From UBA1306 sp964396415 (GTDB lineage Bacteria > Spirochaetota > Spirochaetia > Treponematales > Rectinemataceae), in NCBI GenBank assembly GCA_964396415.1, contig CAYNFM010000002.1:33480-97479 (forward strand): 64,000 bases of DNA, written 5' to 3'. Below, piece by piece: positions 15,168 to 24,171 of the stretch. A program made the position numbers and the translations under genes. The notes under the pieces were generated by a model. It did no database searches. It saw only the letters and a program-made list of their open reading frames with translations, and was not told the origin of the DNA. Position 1 is the stretch's first letter; the number at the start of each line of letters is the position of its first letter.

Positions 15168-16424
15168 TCATTGTATCGAGATTTCGACCGCGGCGTCAGG
15201 CAGCTCGGCCGCCGCGGCCAACTGGGCCTTGCCGAGGGTCAAGGTAAGCATTTCCGATGGCTGGACATGGTTCTTCCTGGACGAAAGAAGCACTTTGCCG
15301 TCGATCCTGACCTCCAGGATCGCGTCGTTCTTGACGATCATGGTCCTGAGGTAGAGCTTGTTGTCGCGGCCCGTATCGACGCGCGCCGGAACGACGTAGC
15401 GCACATTAGACCCGGCCTTGACCCTCGCCTCGCGGCAGGGCCGGGCCCCCTCGAGCCATGCGGCCGCGCAGCGCCCCGCGCGCCTGGCCTCTTCGACGAC
15501 GTAGTCGACGAGATCATGGACGTGAAGGACGTTGCCGCAGGCAAAGATCCCGGGAAGACTGGTCATTAGGGTCGAATCGGTCCAGGCGCCGTTGGTCATC
15601 GGATTGATCGAGACGCCGGCCTCGCGCGAAAGCTCGTTTTCGGGCACGAGCCCGACCGAGAGCAGGACGGTGTCGCAGGGGATCTTGAAGGCCTTTCCCA
15701 TCATGAGGGCAGCATTTTCGATCGGGGCCACCTCGATGCCTTCGACGCGATCCCTGCCATAGATGCCGGTCGTGAGGTGGGAAAGATACAAGGGAATATC
15801 GAAGTCATGGAGGCACTGGACGATGTTGCGCGTAAGGCCAGAGGGGTAGGGCAGGATCTCGACGACGGCATGGACCTTGCAGCCTATCCAACTCATGCGC
15901 CTGGCCATGATCAGGCCGATATCGCCAGAGCCTATTATGACGACCTCCCTGCCCGGTACGTAGCCTTCCACATTGACCAGGCGCTGCGCGAGGCCGGCGG
16001 TGAAGACGCCGGCCGGCCTCGATCCCGGAATGCGTACGTTGCCACGGTTGCGCTCCCTGCAGCCCATCGCTAGGATGACGGCCCTCGACCTAAGCCTGAG
16101 CGCGCCTTCCTTCGCGGACACGCAGGACAGGACTTGCTCGCCTTCATCGGCTACCATGTCGAGTACGGTGCACCCGCAGAAGACGCTAATCCGTCGCCCG
16201 CCGATCCTCTCCTCGAAGCGCTCGGCGAATTCCGGCCCGGTCAGCTCTTCGTTGAACTCGATGAGGCCGAAGCCGTTGTGGATGCACTGGGTCAAAATGC
16301 CGCCGAGGCGCTCCTCGCGCTCGGCAATGGCCACGCTGAGGTCCCTGGCTTCGAGCTCAAGGGCGGCGGCCATCCCGGCAGCGCCGCCGCCTATCACGAC
16401 GCAGTCGAAGCTCATCTCCCTCAT
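15168..16424 (-). CDS. FAD/NAD(P)-dependent oxidoreductase, GlpB-like partner
   Basis: A 418-aa pyridine nucleotide-disulfide oxidoreductase-fold protein. The N-terminal FAD site is CVVIGGGAAGMAAALELEA, and a second nucleotide site REVVIIGSGDIGLIMARR lies near residue 165. FACGNVLHVHDLVDYV near residue 300 is the usual FAD-contacting segment. It lies between the GlpA-like gene (4-bp overlap) and the DUF1667 gene (1-bp gap). The three probably form a complex that moves electrons from glycerol-3-phosphate or a related 2-hydroxyacid to NAD or a carrier. Confidence 0.9.
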   Translation of the reverse strand: MREMSFDCVVIGGGAAGMAAALELEARDLSVAIAEREERLGGILTQCIHNGFGLIEFNEELTGPEFAERFEERIGGRRISVFCGCTVLDMVADEGEQVLSCVSAKEGALRLRSRAVILAMGCRERNRGNVRIPGSRPAGVFTAGLAQRLVNVEGYVPGREVVIIGSGDIGLIMARRMSWIGCKVHAVVEILPYPSGLTRNIVQCLHDFDIPLYLSHLTTGIYGRDRVEGIEVAPIENAALMMGKAFKIPCDTVLLSVGLVPENELSREAGVSINPMTNGAWTDSTLMTSLPGIFACGNVLHVHDLVDYVVEEARRAGRCAAAWLEGARPCREARVKAGSNVRYVVPARVDTGRDNKLYLRTMIVKNDAILEVRIDGKVLLSSRKNHVQPSEMLTLTLGKAQLAAAAELPDAAVEISIQ

Positions 16425-17854
16425 AGCACGCCCCTGAGCAGCGTCGAGGCGCGGCCGCGTTTAGTGATCTGGTCGCAGCTCATGCCGGTCTCCCTCATGA
16501 GTATCTTGACGATCTTATAGGTGCAGAACCCGCCTTGGCAACGACCCATCTGCGCTCGAGTGAAGTACTTGATGCCGTCGAGAGTGGTATGGCCACGGCG
16601 TATCGCGGCGACGATCTCCGCCTCGGTAACGCACTCGCAACGGCAGACCACCTCGCCGTAGGCCGGATCGCGGGCGATCAGCTCGTCCAGCTCGAAGAGA
16701 GAAAGATCCCTGGCCCGCGACTCCCTTTCCACCGTGGGGTCCCAATTCGCCTTCTCGACGAGGACGAGGCCCGCCTTCTTGAGCAGGTCCTTCACGTACT
16801 CGCCGATCGCCGGGCTCGCGGTGAGGCCGGGCGACTGAATGCCGGCGACCTGTACTAATGCCGGCACCTTGGCGGAGAGGTCGATGTAATAGTCATCGCC
16901 CAGGGTGGGCCTGATACCCGCAAAGCTCGTGATGACGTCGGCTTCGGAGATGTCGGGAATCATATTCCGCGCGCTCCGCAAAATGGTCTCGAGCTGCAAC
17001 CTGGTCGTGGCCGCATCCTCTTTGTCCTCGACCGCGCTCGCCGTGGGCCCGATGAGGACGGTTCCCTCCACGGTAGGCACGATGAGCATGCCCTTGGAAA
17101 CCGAGGTGGGCACCGGGAATACCACTCGGCCGGGCTTGGCCTTGGTCAGCTTGTCCAGGAGGTAGTACTCGCCCTTGCGGCCTTTGATCGAAAAATCCTC
17201 GGCCCCGAACATCCGCGAAACCTCGTCGGCAGCGAGGCCGGCGCAGTTGACGGCGTAGCGCGCGCGGAGCTGCCTGCCGTCCGCGGCATGAAGGATCCAG
17301 GCGTCGCCCTCGCGCTCGGCCGCGACGATATCCCATCCCGTGAATACGCTGACGCCGTTCTTGACCGCGGACTCGACGAGGGAAAACACGAATCGATATG
17401 GCTCGACGATGCCGCCGCCCGGCGCGTAGAGGCCGCCGAGGGCGTCCCGGCTGAGCTTGGGCTCGAGTTCGAGCATTCGCTCCCTCGAGCACATCTCGAT
17501 GCCTATGGCGCCGTTGTCGACGCCCTGCGCGTAAAGCTGCTCCACGGCGCGCATCTCGTCCTCGTGGAGAGCTACGACGACGATGCCGCAACGCACAAAG
17601 GGGAACCCCAGCTCCGTCTTGAGGCGGTCGAACATCATCGCGCCCTGAATCTCCAGGCGAGCCTTCAGATGCTTCTTATTGTGATGAAACCCGCCATGGA
17701 CTATCCCAGAGTTGGCCTTGGAAACCCCGAAAGAAACGTCGGCCTCCTTATCCATGAGGGCGACGGCGATCTCGTAGGCCGAGAGCCTGCGAGCTATGTT
17801 CGCCCCGCAGACTCCCGCGCCGACTATCGCGACCTCGAACGACTCCGCCATCAT
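16421..17854 (-). CDS. FAD-dependent glycerol-3-phosphate dehydrogenase-like protein (GlpA type)
   Basis: A 477-aa protein with a DAO domain (VAIVGAGVCGANIARRLS at the N-terminus) and a C-terminal BFD-like [2Fe-2S] domain holding four Cys (VCRCEC near residue 415; GRCQGGFC near residue 447). This architecture is that of the anaerobic GlpA subunit. Relatives also act on L-2-hydroxyglutarate-like substrates, so the substrate is not certain. Its ATG overlaps the regulator stop by 4 bp, tying its synthesis to the upstream signalling genes. Confidence 0.9.
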   Translation of the reverse strand: MMAESFEVAIVGAGVCGANIARRLSAYEIAVALMDKEADVSFGVSKANSGIVHGGFHHNKKHLKARLEIQGAMMFDRLKTELGFPFVRCGIVVVALHEDEMRAVEQLYAQGVDNGAIGIEMCSRERMLELEPKLSRDALGGLYAPGGGIVEPYRFVFSLVESAVKNGVSVFTGWDIVAAEREGDAWILHAADGRQLRARYAVNCAGLAADEVSRMFGAEDFSIKGRKGEYYLLDKLTKAKPGRVVFPVPTSVSKGMLIVPTVEGTVLIGPTASAVEDKEDAATTRLQLETILRSARNMIPDISEADVITSFAGIRPTLGDDYYIDLSAKVPALVQVAGIQSPGLTASPAIGEYVKDLLKKAGLVLVEKANWDPTVERESRARDLSLFELDELIARDPAYGEVVCRCECVTEAEIVAAIRRGHTTLDGIKYFTRAQMGRCQGGFCTYKIVKILMRETGMSCDQITKRGRASTLLRGVL

Positions 17855-19308
17855 GAGCGCTCGATTACCAGCAAGCTCATGTCGTCAATGTAGCTCCCTG
17901 CCCTCGTCTCCCGCGAGCGGCGTCGGAACGCATCGACGAAGTCTTCCAGGGCCAGGCCCCGAAACCCGTCCGCGAAGGTGTTCAAGCTATCTAGGGAATT
18001 CTCGAGGAGACCCTCGCCGAAAACCGCGAATAGCCCGTCCGAGGCGATGAGGAGCCGATCCCCCGACGAAAGGACGCCGGTAGCCTCCTCGATGTCGGCA
18101 TCTACGATGACGCCGACCGCCGCGCCTTTCGTGTAGTGGACACGCATCCCTCCGTCGGACGCGAGATGCAGCACGGGCGAATAGCCCGCGCGCGCCACTT
18201 TATATTCTCCCGACGACCTATCCATCGTTCCGTAGGCGATCGTGAAAAAACTACTCCCCATCGCGTCCTCGGCTTTATGACCGTATCGCTCGTAGAGCGA
18301 GCGCACGATGTCGGCCGGCGCCGGTGCCTTGCCGCCCCTTCCCCAGCCGAGGACGGGAAGGAGGTCGCGGAGCGAGAAGGCCATCAGAGACGCGAGGATT
18401 CCATGTCCCATGACGTCGAAGCCATAGAAGGCGATCTCGTTCTCTCCCGCGGAGAAGACATCGAAGAAATCGCCGGAGCCCGAGAGACAGGGTTCGAGGA
18501 AGCCGCAGACCTTATAACCTGGACCGGCCGCCGAAGGCATGGGGAGGAGACGGATCAAGGCCGCGTTGGCCTCAGCGGCGGAGGCCTCGAGAAGAAGACG
18601 CTCGCGCCGATCCATGCTTCCGAACACGACGAGACTGCCGTACTCGCGGCCGTCGGAGCGAAGAAGACGCTCAACGGATGCGACCTTGCCCGCCGATCTG
18701 TCGTCGTCATCCCTCAGCTTGACAAGCCTGCGTCCCGGATCCTTCCAGCCTTTCTCCAATATGCGCGAGAGCTCGACTCGCGCCAGCAGACTCGGGTCGG
18801 ATAGCTTCAGAAAGGCGATCGCCGCCTTGTTCGCGTGCGCGATCCGCCCGTCCAGATCGGCGATCAGCGCGGGTTCCTCCAAGACGTCGACCAGGGATAT
18901 CGCCCCGCGCAGCTCGCGCTTAAGCGGCTCGCCGCTCTTGGCGCGCGAGAGGGCCAGCTGCACATTGGCTGCGAGCTCGCGCTCATCGAAAGGCTTGAGC
19001 AAAAAGGCATCGGGACCCGTCAAGGCGGCTCGCCTCAGCGTATCTGGATCGGAATAGGCGGTAAGATATATCACCGGGAGGTCGAACTCCGCTTTGGCCT
19101 GATAAGCCGCCTCGATGCCGTCTAAACTTCCACGTAGCCGAATATCCATCAGCATGAGATCGGGCTGGTGACGCGCCACGGCCTGAACGACCGCTTCGCC
19201 CGACTCGAGCACCTCTGGCACGAAATAACCCAGACGCTCGAGGTCTTCCTTCAATTCCAGCCCAACCAGCGTTTCGTCCTCAACGACCAGAATCGTCTCT
19301 TTTGTCAT
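17851..19308 (-). CDS. Response regulator with PAS and PP2C (RsbU/SpoIIE-type) phosphatase output
   Basis: A 485-aa protein. The receiver domain (1-125) has the phosphoacceptor Asp in LMLMDIRL and Lys in FLLKPFDE. A PAS-like middle (about 140-235) is followed by a PP2C-type phosphatase (about 270-485) with GDFFDVF, FDVMGHG and a C-terminal DDMSLLV, so the metal ligands are kept. The output is thus dephosphorylation of a protein, not DNA binding. ATG 19308 has AGGAGGAA 4 nt upstream. The kinase gene ends 25 bp before it. No anti-sigma antagonist is encoded nearby. Confidence 0.9.
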   Translation of the reverse strand: MTKETILVVEDETLVGLELKEDLERLGYFVPEVLESGEAVVQAVARHQPDLMLMDIRLRGSLDGIEAAYQAKAEFDLPVIYLTAYSDPDTLRRAALTGPDAFLLKPFDERELAANVQLALSRAKSGEPLKRELRGAISLVDVLEEPALIADLDGRIAHANKAAIAFLKLSDPSLLARVELSRILEKGWKDPGRRLVKLRDDDDRSAGKVASVERLLRSDGREYGSLVVFGSMDRRERLLLEASAAEANAALIRLLPMPSAAGPGYKVCGFLEPCLSGSGDFFDVFSAGENEIAFYGFDVMGHGILASLMAFSLRDLLPVLGWGRGGKAPAPADIVRSLYERYGHKAEDAMGSSFFTIAYGTMDRSSGEYKVARAGYSPVLHLASDGGMRVHYTKGAAVGVIVDADIEEATGVLSSGDRLLIASDGLFAVFGEGLLENSLDSLNTFADGFRGLALEDFVDAFRRRSRETRAGSYIDDMSLLVIERS

Positions 19309-19333
19309 GTATTCCTCCTGAATATAAGGCGAA

Positions 19334-21235
19334 TTACCCATCGCTCGATTTCGAGGCATGCGCTTCGCCGATCGGGAAGCGCAGCTCCACGACCGCCCCG
19401 GGACCCTTCCCGATGTGGACGCTCGCCCGATGCTTCTTGGCCAGGCTGGAGATGAGGCGAAAGCCCAAAGTCGGGAAGGCCTCGACGAAGGAACTTTCGG
19501 CAAAACCGGGCCCATCGTCTTCCACTACCAAGGCAAGGATTGGTCCCATTCTTCGAATCCGTACGCGTATCTTGCCGCGATGCGCTGGCCCGAAGGCGTA
19601 CTTATAGGAATTAGCCACCAACTCGGCCATGATGATCCCGAGATCGATACAGAGATCGGCAGGAACGATAACGCTCTCCGACTCGACTAGAAGCGTCTCC
19701 TCGCCTTCGATGCCGTAGCCATCCGCCAACAGGCCGGCGAGGTTCTGCGCATAGTCGCCGACATCCACCACTTCCGCCGAATCCAGGGCGTAGAGTTTCT
19801 CGTGGACGAGGCCTATCGCCCGGATCCGTCCCTGCATCGACGAATACGCGGCCAGAACGGCGGGATTCTCGACCCGATGCGCCTGTAGCGTGGCAATGCT
19901 CGACACGATCTGTAGGCTGTTCTTGACGCGATGATGCACCTCTCGTATCAAGAGTTCCTTCGCGGCCAGCGCCTGCCTCAGCTGGCTTTGGGTCGATGAA
20001 TGGCGCCCCGCCAACGCGTAGGCCTGGGTCCCAATGAAGATAATCATCCCATAAGAAAAGAAGTTACCGCTATCTATGATAAAACTCGAATACAATATCT
20101 CATTAATCGCGGCGACGGCGAGAGCAGCGGCTCCGAGAAGCAGAGGGAGGGCGCCGATCCTTCTGTGAGTGAGCGATCGAGCGGTTATGACGCCGACTGC
20201 GACGATGATGGCTGCGGCCAAAAAATAGTAGGGCTGAATGCTCCAAGTCAGAACACGCAGGGGCACAAGGGGGACAAGGGCCAGGAACAGGACGCAAATC
20301 GAGAGGAGTACCCTCGTCGCTCGCGAATCATGGTCCTCCGGAAACAGGCTCGAGAAGAAAAGCAGGCCTATGGGGAAGATCGTATAGTCGCAAAGATACT
20401 CGAGCCTTATCAGGAGATCGAAGCTCAGCGACGGGAAAAGGCGAACGATGGCGTATTCCCCCGTGACGATGGCGCGAAGGCCCGACATTATGGAAAAGAT
20501 GCAAAAGTATATAAAACCCCTGCCTTCGATGCCTCCTCTTATGAAGAATGCAAATAATACGGCCAGGACGGCCAAGGACGAGGCCAAGGCGAGCGAGCCC
20601 GTCTCCCCAGCCCAGTCCTGACGCTCGAGAGACTCTATCTCGCCGAGATAGAAGGGTCGCCATATTCCGCCGACTCGATACTCGTAATTCGATACGCGGA
20701 CCACCAAGACAAGACTCGCTGCGCTTTGCGAAAGGATCGCCACGCCCGGCTTGTATGCGGGAAGGTCTCGCGTCGAATCGAGAGCCGGCCGACCGCCGCT
20801 TGCCACGAGAACGCCATCGGAATCGAGCTCGAAAGCCGTAGAAACCGTAGTATATTTGATCCCGAGCGAAGGCCGGTGATCCGGGAGAAGCACGGTAAGG
20901 CGGTAAGTCCCCGCTCCGATTCCCCGAGCGCTGCCCATCGTCTTATCCGTCCAACGGTCCGGAACCCTCCGTTCGCCGCTTCGCGACGCGAGAAGGCCAG
21001 CCTCTCCCCTTAAAAGGACCCTCGGGAAGAAATCCCAGTCTCCTTTGAGCCTGACTGCTCCATCTCGCTGAAAATCCCAGCTGCGCAGATCCAGGACGCC
21101 TCCCGTCGCCGATGGGAGCGTCGACCGCTGACTCGCGCATCCGGTCGCGAGCCCGGCGAGGAGGATGAGCTTCGCCAATGTGGCATGAGCACGCATCGCG
21201 ATGCTGACGGAACTCGAACCCAGGCTTCGAATCAT
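19334..21235 (-). CDS. Sensor histidine kinase, 7TMR-DISM with HisKA_2
   Basis: About 633 aa. A signal or lipoprotein-like N-terminus (LILLAGLATGC) is followed by an extracellular 7TMR-DISM jelly-roll (about 60-200) that in this family binds carbohydrates or other ligands. Seven membrane helices (about 210-410), an EVHHRVKNSLQIVSSI phosphoacceptor motif (HisKA_2) and a HATPase with ELVANSYKYAF and DDGPGF complete it. ATG 21235 is chosen for the upstream GGAAGG; ATG 21196 is the alternative. It is the first gene of the operon with the PP2C regulator and the flavoproteins. Confidence 0.88.
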   Translation of the reverse strand: MIRSLGSSSVSIAMRAHATLAKLILLAGLATGCASQRSTLPSATGGVLDLRSWDFQRDGAVRLKGDWDFFPRVLLRGEAGLLASRSGERRVPDRWTDKTMGSARGIGAGTYRLTVLLPDHRPSLGIKYTTVSTAFELDSDGVLVASGGRPALDSTRDLPAYKPGVAILSQSAASLVLVVRVSNYEYRVGGIWRPFYLGEIESLERQDWAGETGSLALASSLAVLAVLFAFFIRGGIEGRGFIYFCIFSIMSGLRAIVTGEYAIVRLFPSLSFDLLIRLEYLCDYTIFPIGLLFFSSLFPEDHDSRATRVLLSICVLFLALVPLVPLRVLTWSIQPYYFLAAAIIVAVGVITARSLTHRRIGALPLLLGAAALAVAAINEILYSSFIIDSGNFFSYGMIIFIGTQAYALAGRHSSTQSQLRQALAAKELLIREVHHRVKNSLQIVSSIATLQAHRVENPAVLAAYSSMQGRIRAIGLVHEKLYALDSAEVVDVGDYAQNLAGLLADGYGIEGEETLLVESESVIVPADLCIDLGIIMAELVANSYKYAFGPAHRGKIRVRIRRMGPILALVVEDDGPGFAESSFVEAFPTLGFRLISSLAKKHRASVHIGKGPGAVVELRFPIGEAHASKSSDG

Positions 21236-21395
21236 CCCGGCCTTCCGTGGGCACATAAAATCAAGCCCCCTCGACGAGAGGGATTGTTCTACCGGTGCCC
21301 GTACCGGTCGGCGCGACGATCGATGAAGAGGCAAGTTGTCGCTGGACTATCGGGCTTTTTTAAATTGACAGAAAATTAATAATACCGTGCCGATA

Positions 21396-21401
21396 AGTCA
21401 A
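21396..21401 (-). promoter_or_regulatory. Possible -35 element upstream of the sensor kinase operon
   Basis: TTGACT lies on the minus strand at 21401-21396, within an A+T-rich patch of an otherwise G+C-rich 263-bp gap. The best -10 at 17 bp is only TAATTT, so this is a weak call. I see no terminator or RNA gene in the gap. Confidence 0.3.
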
Positions 21402-21498
21402 TTTGCAATACCCCGCTTATTATCCTGGCGCAATCCCCCTCGGATCTAGCTTCGTTTTGCGTATGCCGGTCCCGCGGCCAGGACGGAGGCTCGAAGGC

Positions 21499-24036
21499 TC
21501 ATGCCCAGCGAATCAAGCCAGGGACGTAGGGACTCGCCAAGGCGGGATGCTTGGGAAGCACTCGCGCCGAGTAGCCGTGCTGGCCCGTCCTGTCGCAGGT
21601 AATGGTAACACGGTATTCCCAGGCTTTTCCCCTGGACTCTACCGCTCTCATCTCGTCGCGGGAGGCGTTCGTGATCCCGTCCTGGATAGTGACGGGGCCA
21701 TGATAGAGTTCCACCGCCGCTTCGGAAGGCTCGAGGCCGCCCAGGTCCACTAGGGCGGTAACCGTTACCGAGTCGCCGCGCTCCATAATAGGCTTCGCGT
21801 CGGTACGGAGATCGCTTATCGCGACCGCCGGCCATGCCTTGCGCGCCTTCGCGAGGTAGGCCGCGAGATCCTTGGCGCTCTCGAGCTTTCCCGCGGAGAG
21901 GCGTCTCCCGTAATCGAGGGCTGGAAAGTAGAACCTCTCGGAATACTCCTTGAGCATTCGGTGGGTCGAGAAACGCTGACCTATCGATTTCATCGAGGCC
22001 TTCATCCGCTTTATCCAATCGCGCGGCAGACCGTCGCGGCCTCTCTGGTAGAATAACGGCACGATTTCATGCTCTAGAAGGTCATACAGGGCCTCGCTCT
22101 CGATGCGGTCCTGCAGCTCTTCGTCCTGATATTCTTCGCCGGAGCCTATGGCCCAGCCGACTTCGGGGCTATAGCCCTCCGCCCACCAGCCGTCGAGTAC
22201 GGAACAATTGAGTACGCCGTTGACGCCGGCCTTCATCCCGCTCGTACCCGAGGCCTCGAGGGGCCGCCGCGGGGTATTGAGCCAGACGTCGGAGCCCGAA
22301 GTGAGATACCGGGACATGGTCATATCATAGTCTTCAAGGAAGATGATGCGGCTCTGAACCTCTTCGCGTCTGGAGAAGTGCACAAGCTCCTTGATTATCT
22401 CCTTGCCGGGGAGATCGTGGGGATGCGCCTTCCCTGCAAAGATCATCTGTACTGGCCGCTGCGGATCGGAAATCAGGCGAAGGAGGCGATCGGGGTCGCG
22501 AAGGAGGAGGTTGCCCCGCTTGTAGGTCGCGAATCGCCTCGCGAAGGAGATCGTGATGGCGTAGGGCGAGAGCACGTCTTCGGCGCGGTGGAGCGCTCCC
22601 TCGGCGGCGCCGGCCCGCCTCATCGCGCGCTTGAGCCGGTCGCGGGCGAAGACGACGAGCCTCTCCCTCCTCCGCTCGTGCGTACGCCACAGCTCCTCGT
22701 CTGAGATGCGGTCTAGCCGGTCCCACATATCCAGATTGGCGGGCTCTTCGTAAAAGCGGGGACCGAAATAGCGATCGAGGAGCTCGAGCATGTTGTGCGA
22801 GACCCAGGTACGAGGATGTACGCCGTTCGTGATCGAGGAAATGGGTACTTCGTCGAGGGGGAGGGAAGGCCAAAGACCCGCCCACATCTTCCGGGAAACG
22901 ACGCCGTGAAGCTGGGCGACACCGTTCGCGAAAGCCGAGAGCTTGAGCGCGAAGACGGTGACGCAGAAGCTTTCGTTGTGGTCGTCGGGGCGTTCTCGAC
23001 CCAGGGCCAGGAATTCCTGCCATTCTACTCCGAGCTGCTGCGCCCAAGACCTGAAGTACTTCTCCATTAGGTCGAGGCCGAAACGCTCGTTGCCGGCCGG
23101 CACGGGCGTGTGCGTCGTGAAGATATTCGTCGGCCATACCGCCTGAACTGCCTCGGCGAAAGAGAAAGAATGCTCGACCATCACTTCGCGGATGCGCTCG
23201 AGCGCGAGGAAGGCGGAGTGCCCCTCGTTCATGTGAGTGACCACGACATCCACGCCGAGAGCGCGGAGGGCGCGAATGCCGCCGACGCCCAGGAGAATCT
23301 CCTGCCGGATCCGGGTCTCGTTATCTCCGCCATACAGAGCCGAAGTGATCGCCCTGTCCTCGGACGAGTTCTCCTCGATGTTGGTATCGAGGAGGAATAG
23401 GGAGGCTCTCCCGACCGTCACCTCCCAGATCTGGGCGGCGACGACCCTGCCTGCCATCTCCACCGAGATGAGGATGGGCTTACCTTTATCGTCGAGGCAA
23501 CGATGGACCGGCATATTGTACCAGTCGTTCTCAGGATAGGACTCCTGTTGGAAGCCGTCTGGATTGAGGTATTGCTTGAAGTAGCCCTGCCTATAAAGAA
23601 GGCCCATGCCCACCAGAGGGAGGCCCATATCGCTCGAGGCTTTCATATGGTCGCCGGAAAGGATGCCTAGGCCGCCTGAATAGGTGGGCAGGGATACGTC
23701 GAGCCCGTATTCCATGGAGAAATAAGCCACCATGCCTTCATGGTCGCCTTTATACCAAGTATCGCCGTTCTTGTAACGCTCGAATTTCTCTTCCACCATC
23801 TTGAGCGCGGCGATATAGGAATCATCCTGCGCGAGTTCGTCGTACCGCTCTTGCGGGACCATGCCGAGCATCATCGCAGGATTTTGATTCGACTGCAGCC
23901 ATACGTCGTAATCGAGTCGCATGAAGAGCGTAATCGCTTCGAAGTTCCAGGAGAGCCAAAGGTTATGGGCCATTTCCTCGAGAGAGGATAGGGCTGGCGG
24001 TATCTTGGGTTTTACGGTATGAGAAAGAATTTTCAT
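21499..24036 (-). CDS. glgP: Alpha-glucan (glycogen/maltodextrin) phosphorylase, short DUF3417 type
   Basis: Releases glucose-1-phosphate from glycogen or maltodextrin using PLP. The N-terminal DUF3417 domain (about 1-115, LSSLEEMAHNLWLSWN) and the GT35 fold place it with the Thermotoga-type short phosphorylases (845 aa). It has GGLGILSGDHMKASSD, the THMNEGHSAF segment and the PLP-lysine loop EASGTSGMKAGVNG. GGAGG lies 7 nt before ATG 24036, and a TTGACT-N17-TAGGAT promoter is upstream. With the GH13 and GH36 genes it indicates polysaccharide use. Confidence 0.95.
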   Translation of the reverse strand: MKILSHTVKPKIPPALSSLEEMAHNLWLSWNFEAITLFMRLDYDVWLQSNQNPAMMLGMVPQERYDELAQDDSYIAALKMVEEKFERYKNGDTWYKGDHEGMVAYFSMEYGLDVSLPTYSGGLGILSGDHMKASSDMGLPLVGMGLLYRQGYFKQYLNPDGFQQESYPENDWYNMPVHRCLDDKGKPILISVEMAGRVVAAQIWEVTVGRASLFLLDTNIEENSSEDRAITSALYGGDNETRIRQEILLGVGGIRALRALGVDVVVTHMNEGHSAFLALERIREVMVEHSFSFAEAVQAVWPTNIFTTHTPVPAGNERFGLDLMEKYFRSWAQQLGVEWQEFLALGRERPDDHNESFCVTVFALKLSAFANGVAQLHGVVSRKMWAGLWPSLPLDEVPISSITNGVHPRTWVSHNMLELLDRYFGPRFYEEPANLDMWDRLDRISDEELWRTHERRRERLVVFARDRLKRAMRRAGAAEGALHRAEDVLSPYAITISFARRFATYKRGNLLLRDPDRLLRLISDPQRPVQMIFAGKAHPHDLPGKEIIKELVHFSRREEVQSRIIFLEDYDMTMSRYLTSGSDVWLNTPRRPLEASGTSGMKAGVNGVLNCSVLDGWWAEGYSPEVGWAIGSGEEYQDEELQDRIESEALYDLLEHEIVPLFYQRGRDGLPRDWIKRMKASMKSIGQRFSTHRMLKEYSERFYFPALDYGRRLSAGKLESAKDLAAYLAKARKAWPAVAISDLRTDAKPIMERGDSVTVTALVDLGGLEPSEAAVELYHGPVTIQDGITNASRDEMRAVESRGKAWEYRVTITCDRTGQHGYSARVLPKHPALASPYVPGLIRWA

Positions 24037-24063
24037 AAAATGCCTCCGGCGTTTCTCACGGAA

Positions 24064-24092
24064 ATCCTAGCCGACCCACAGAGCGGAGTCAA
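24064..24092 (-). promoter_or_regulatory. Sigma-70-like promoter of glycogen phosphorylase
   Basis: TTGACT (24092-24087), 17-bp spacer, TAGGAT (24069-24064). The predicted start is near 24057, giving a leader of about 20 nt that contains the GGAGG ribosome site. Confidence 0.6.
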
Positions 24093-24144
24093 TACTTAAC
24101 CGGTTTATGGAAGGGAACATCTTTCAAAGCGCATTTCGGGCCTG

Positions 24145-24150
24145 TATACT
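24145..24150 (+). promoter_or_regulatory. Possible -10 element of the MFS gene
   Basis: TATACT lies 21 bp before ATG 24172. The -35 at 17 bp (TTTCAA) is weak. The divergent glycogen phosphorylase promoter is 53 bp away. Confidence 0.35.
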
Positions 24151-24171
24151 TCTTGCGAATCGGAGGTTTTA

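Noticed and set aside
21261..21360. Terminator-like CGGGCTTTTTT in the sensor-kinase upstream region
   Set aside because: The T run is not preceded by a stem of useful length on the plus strand, and no plus-strand gene ends there.
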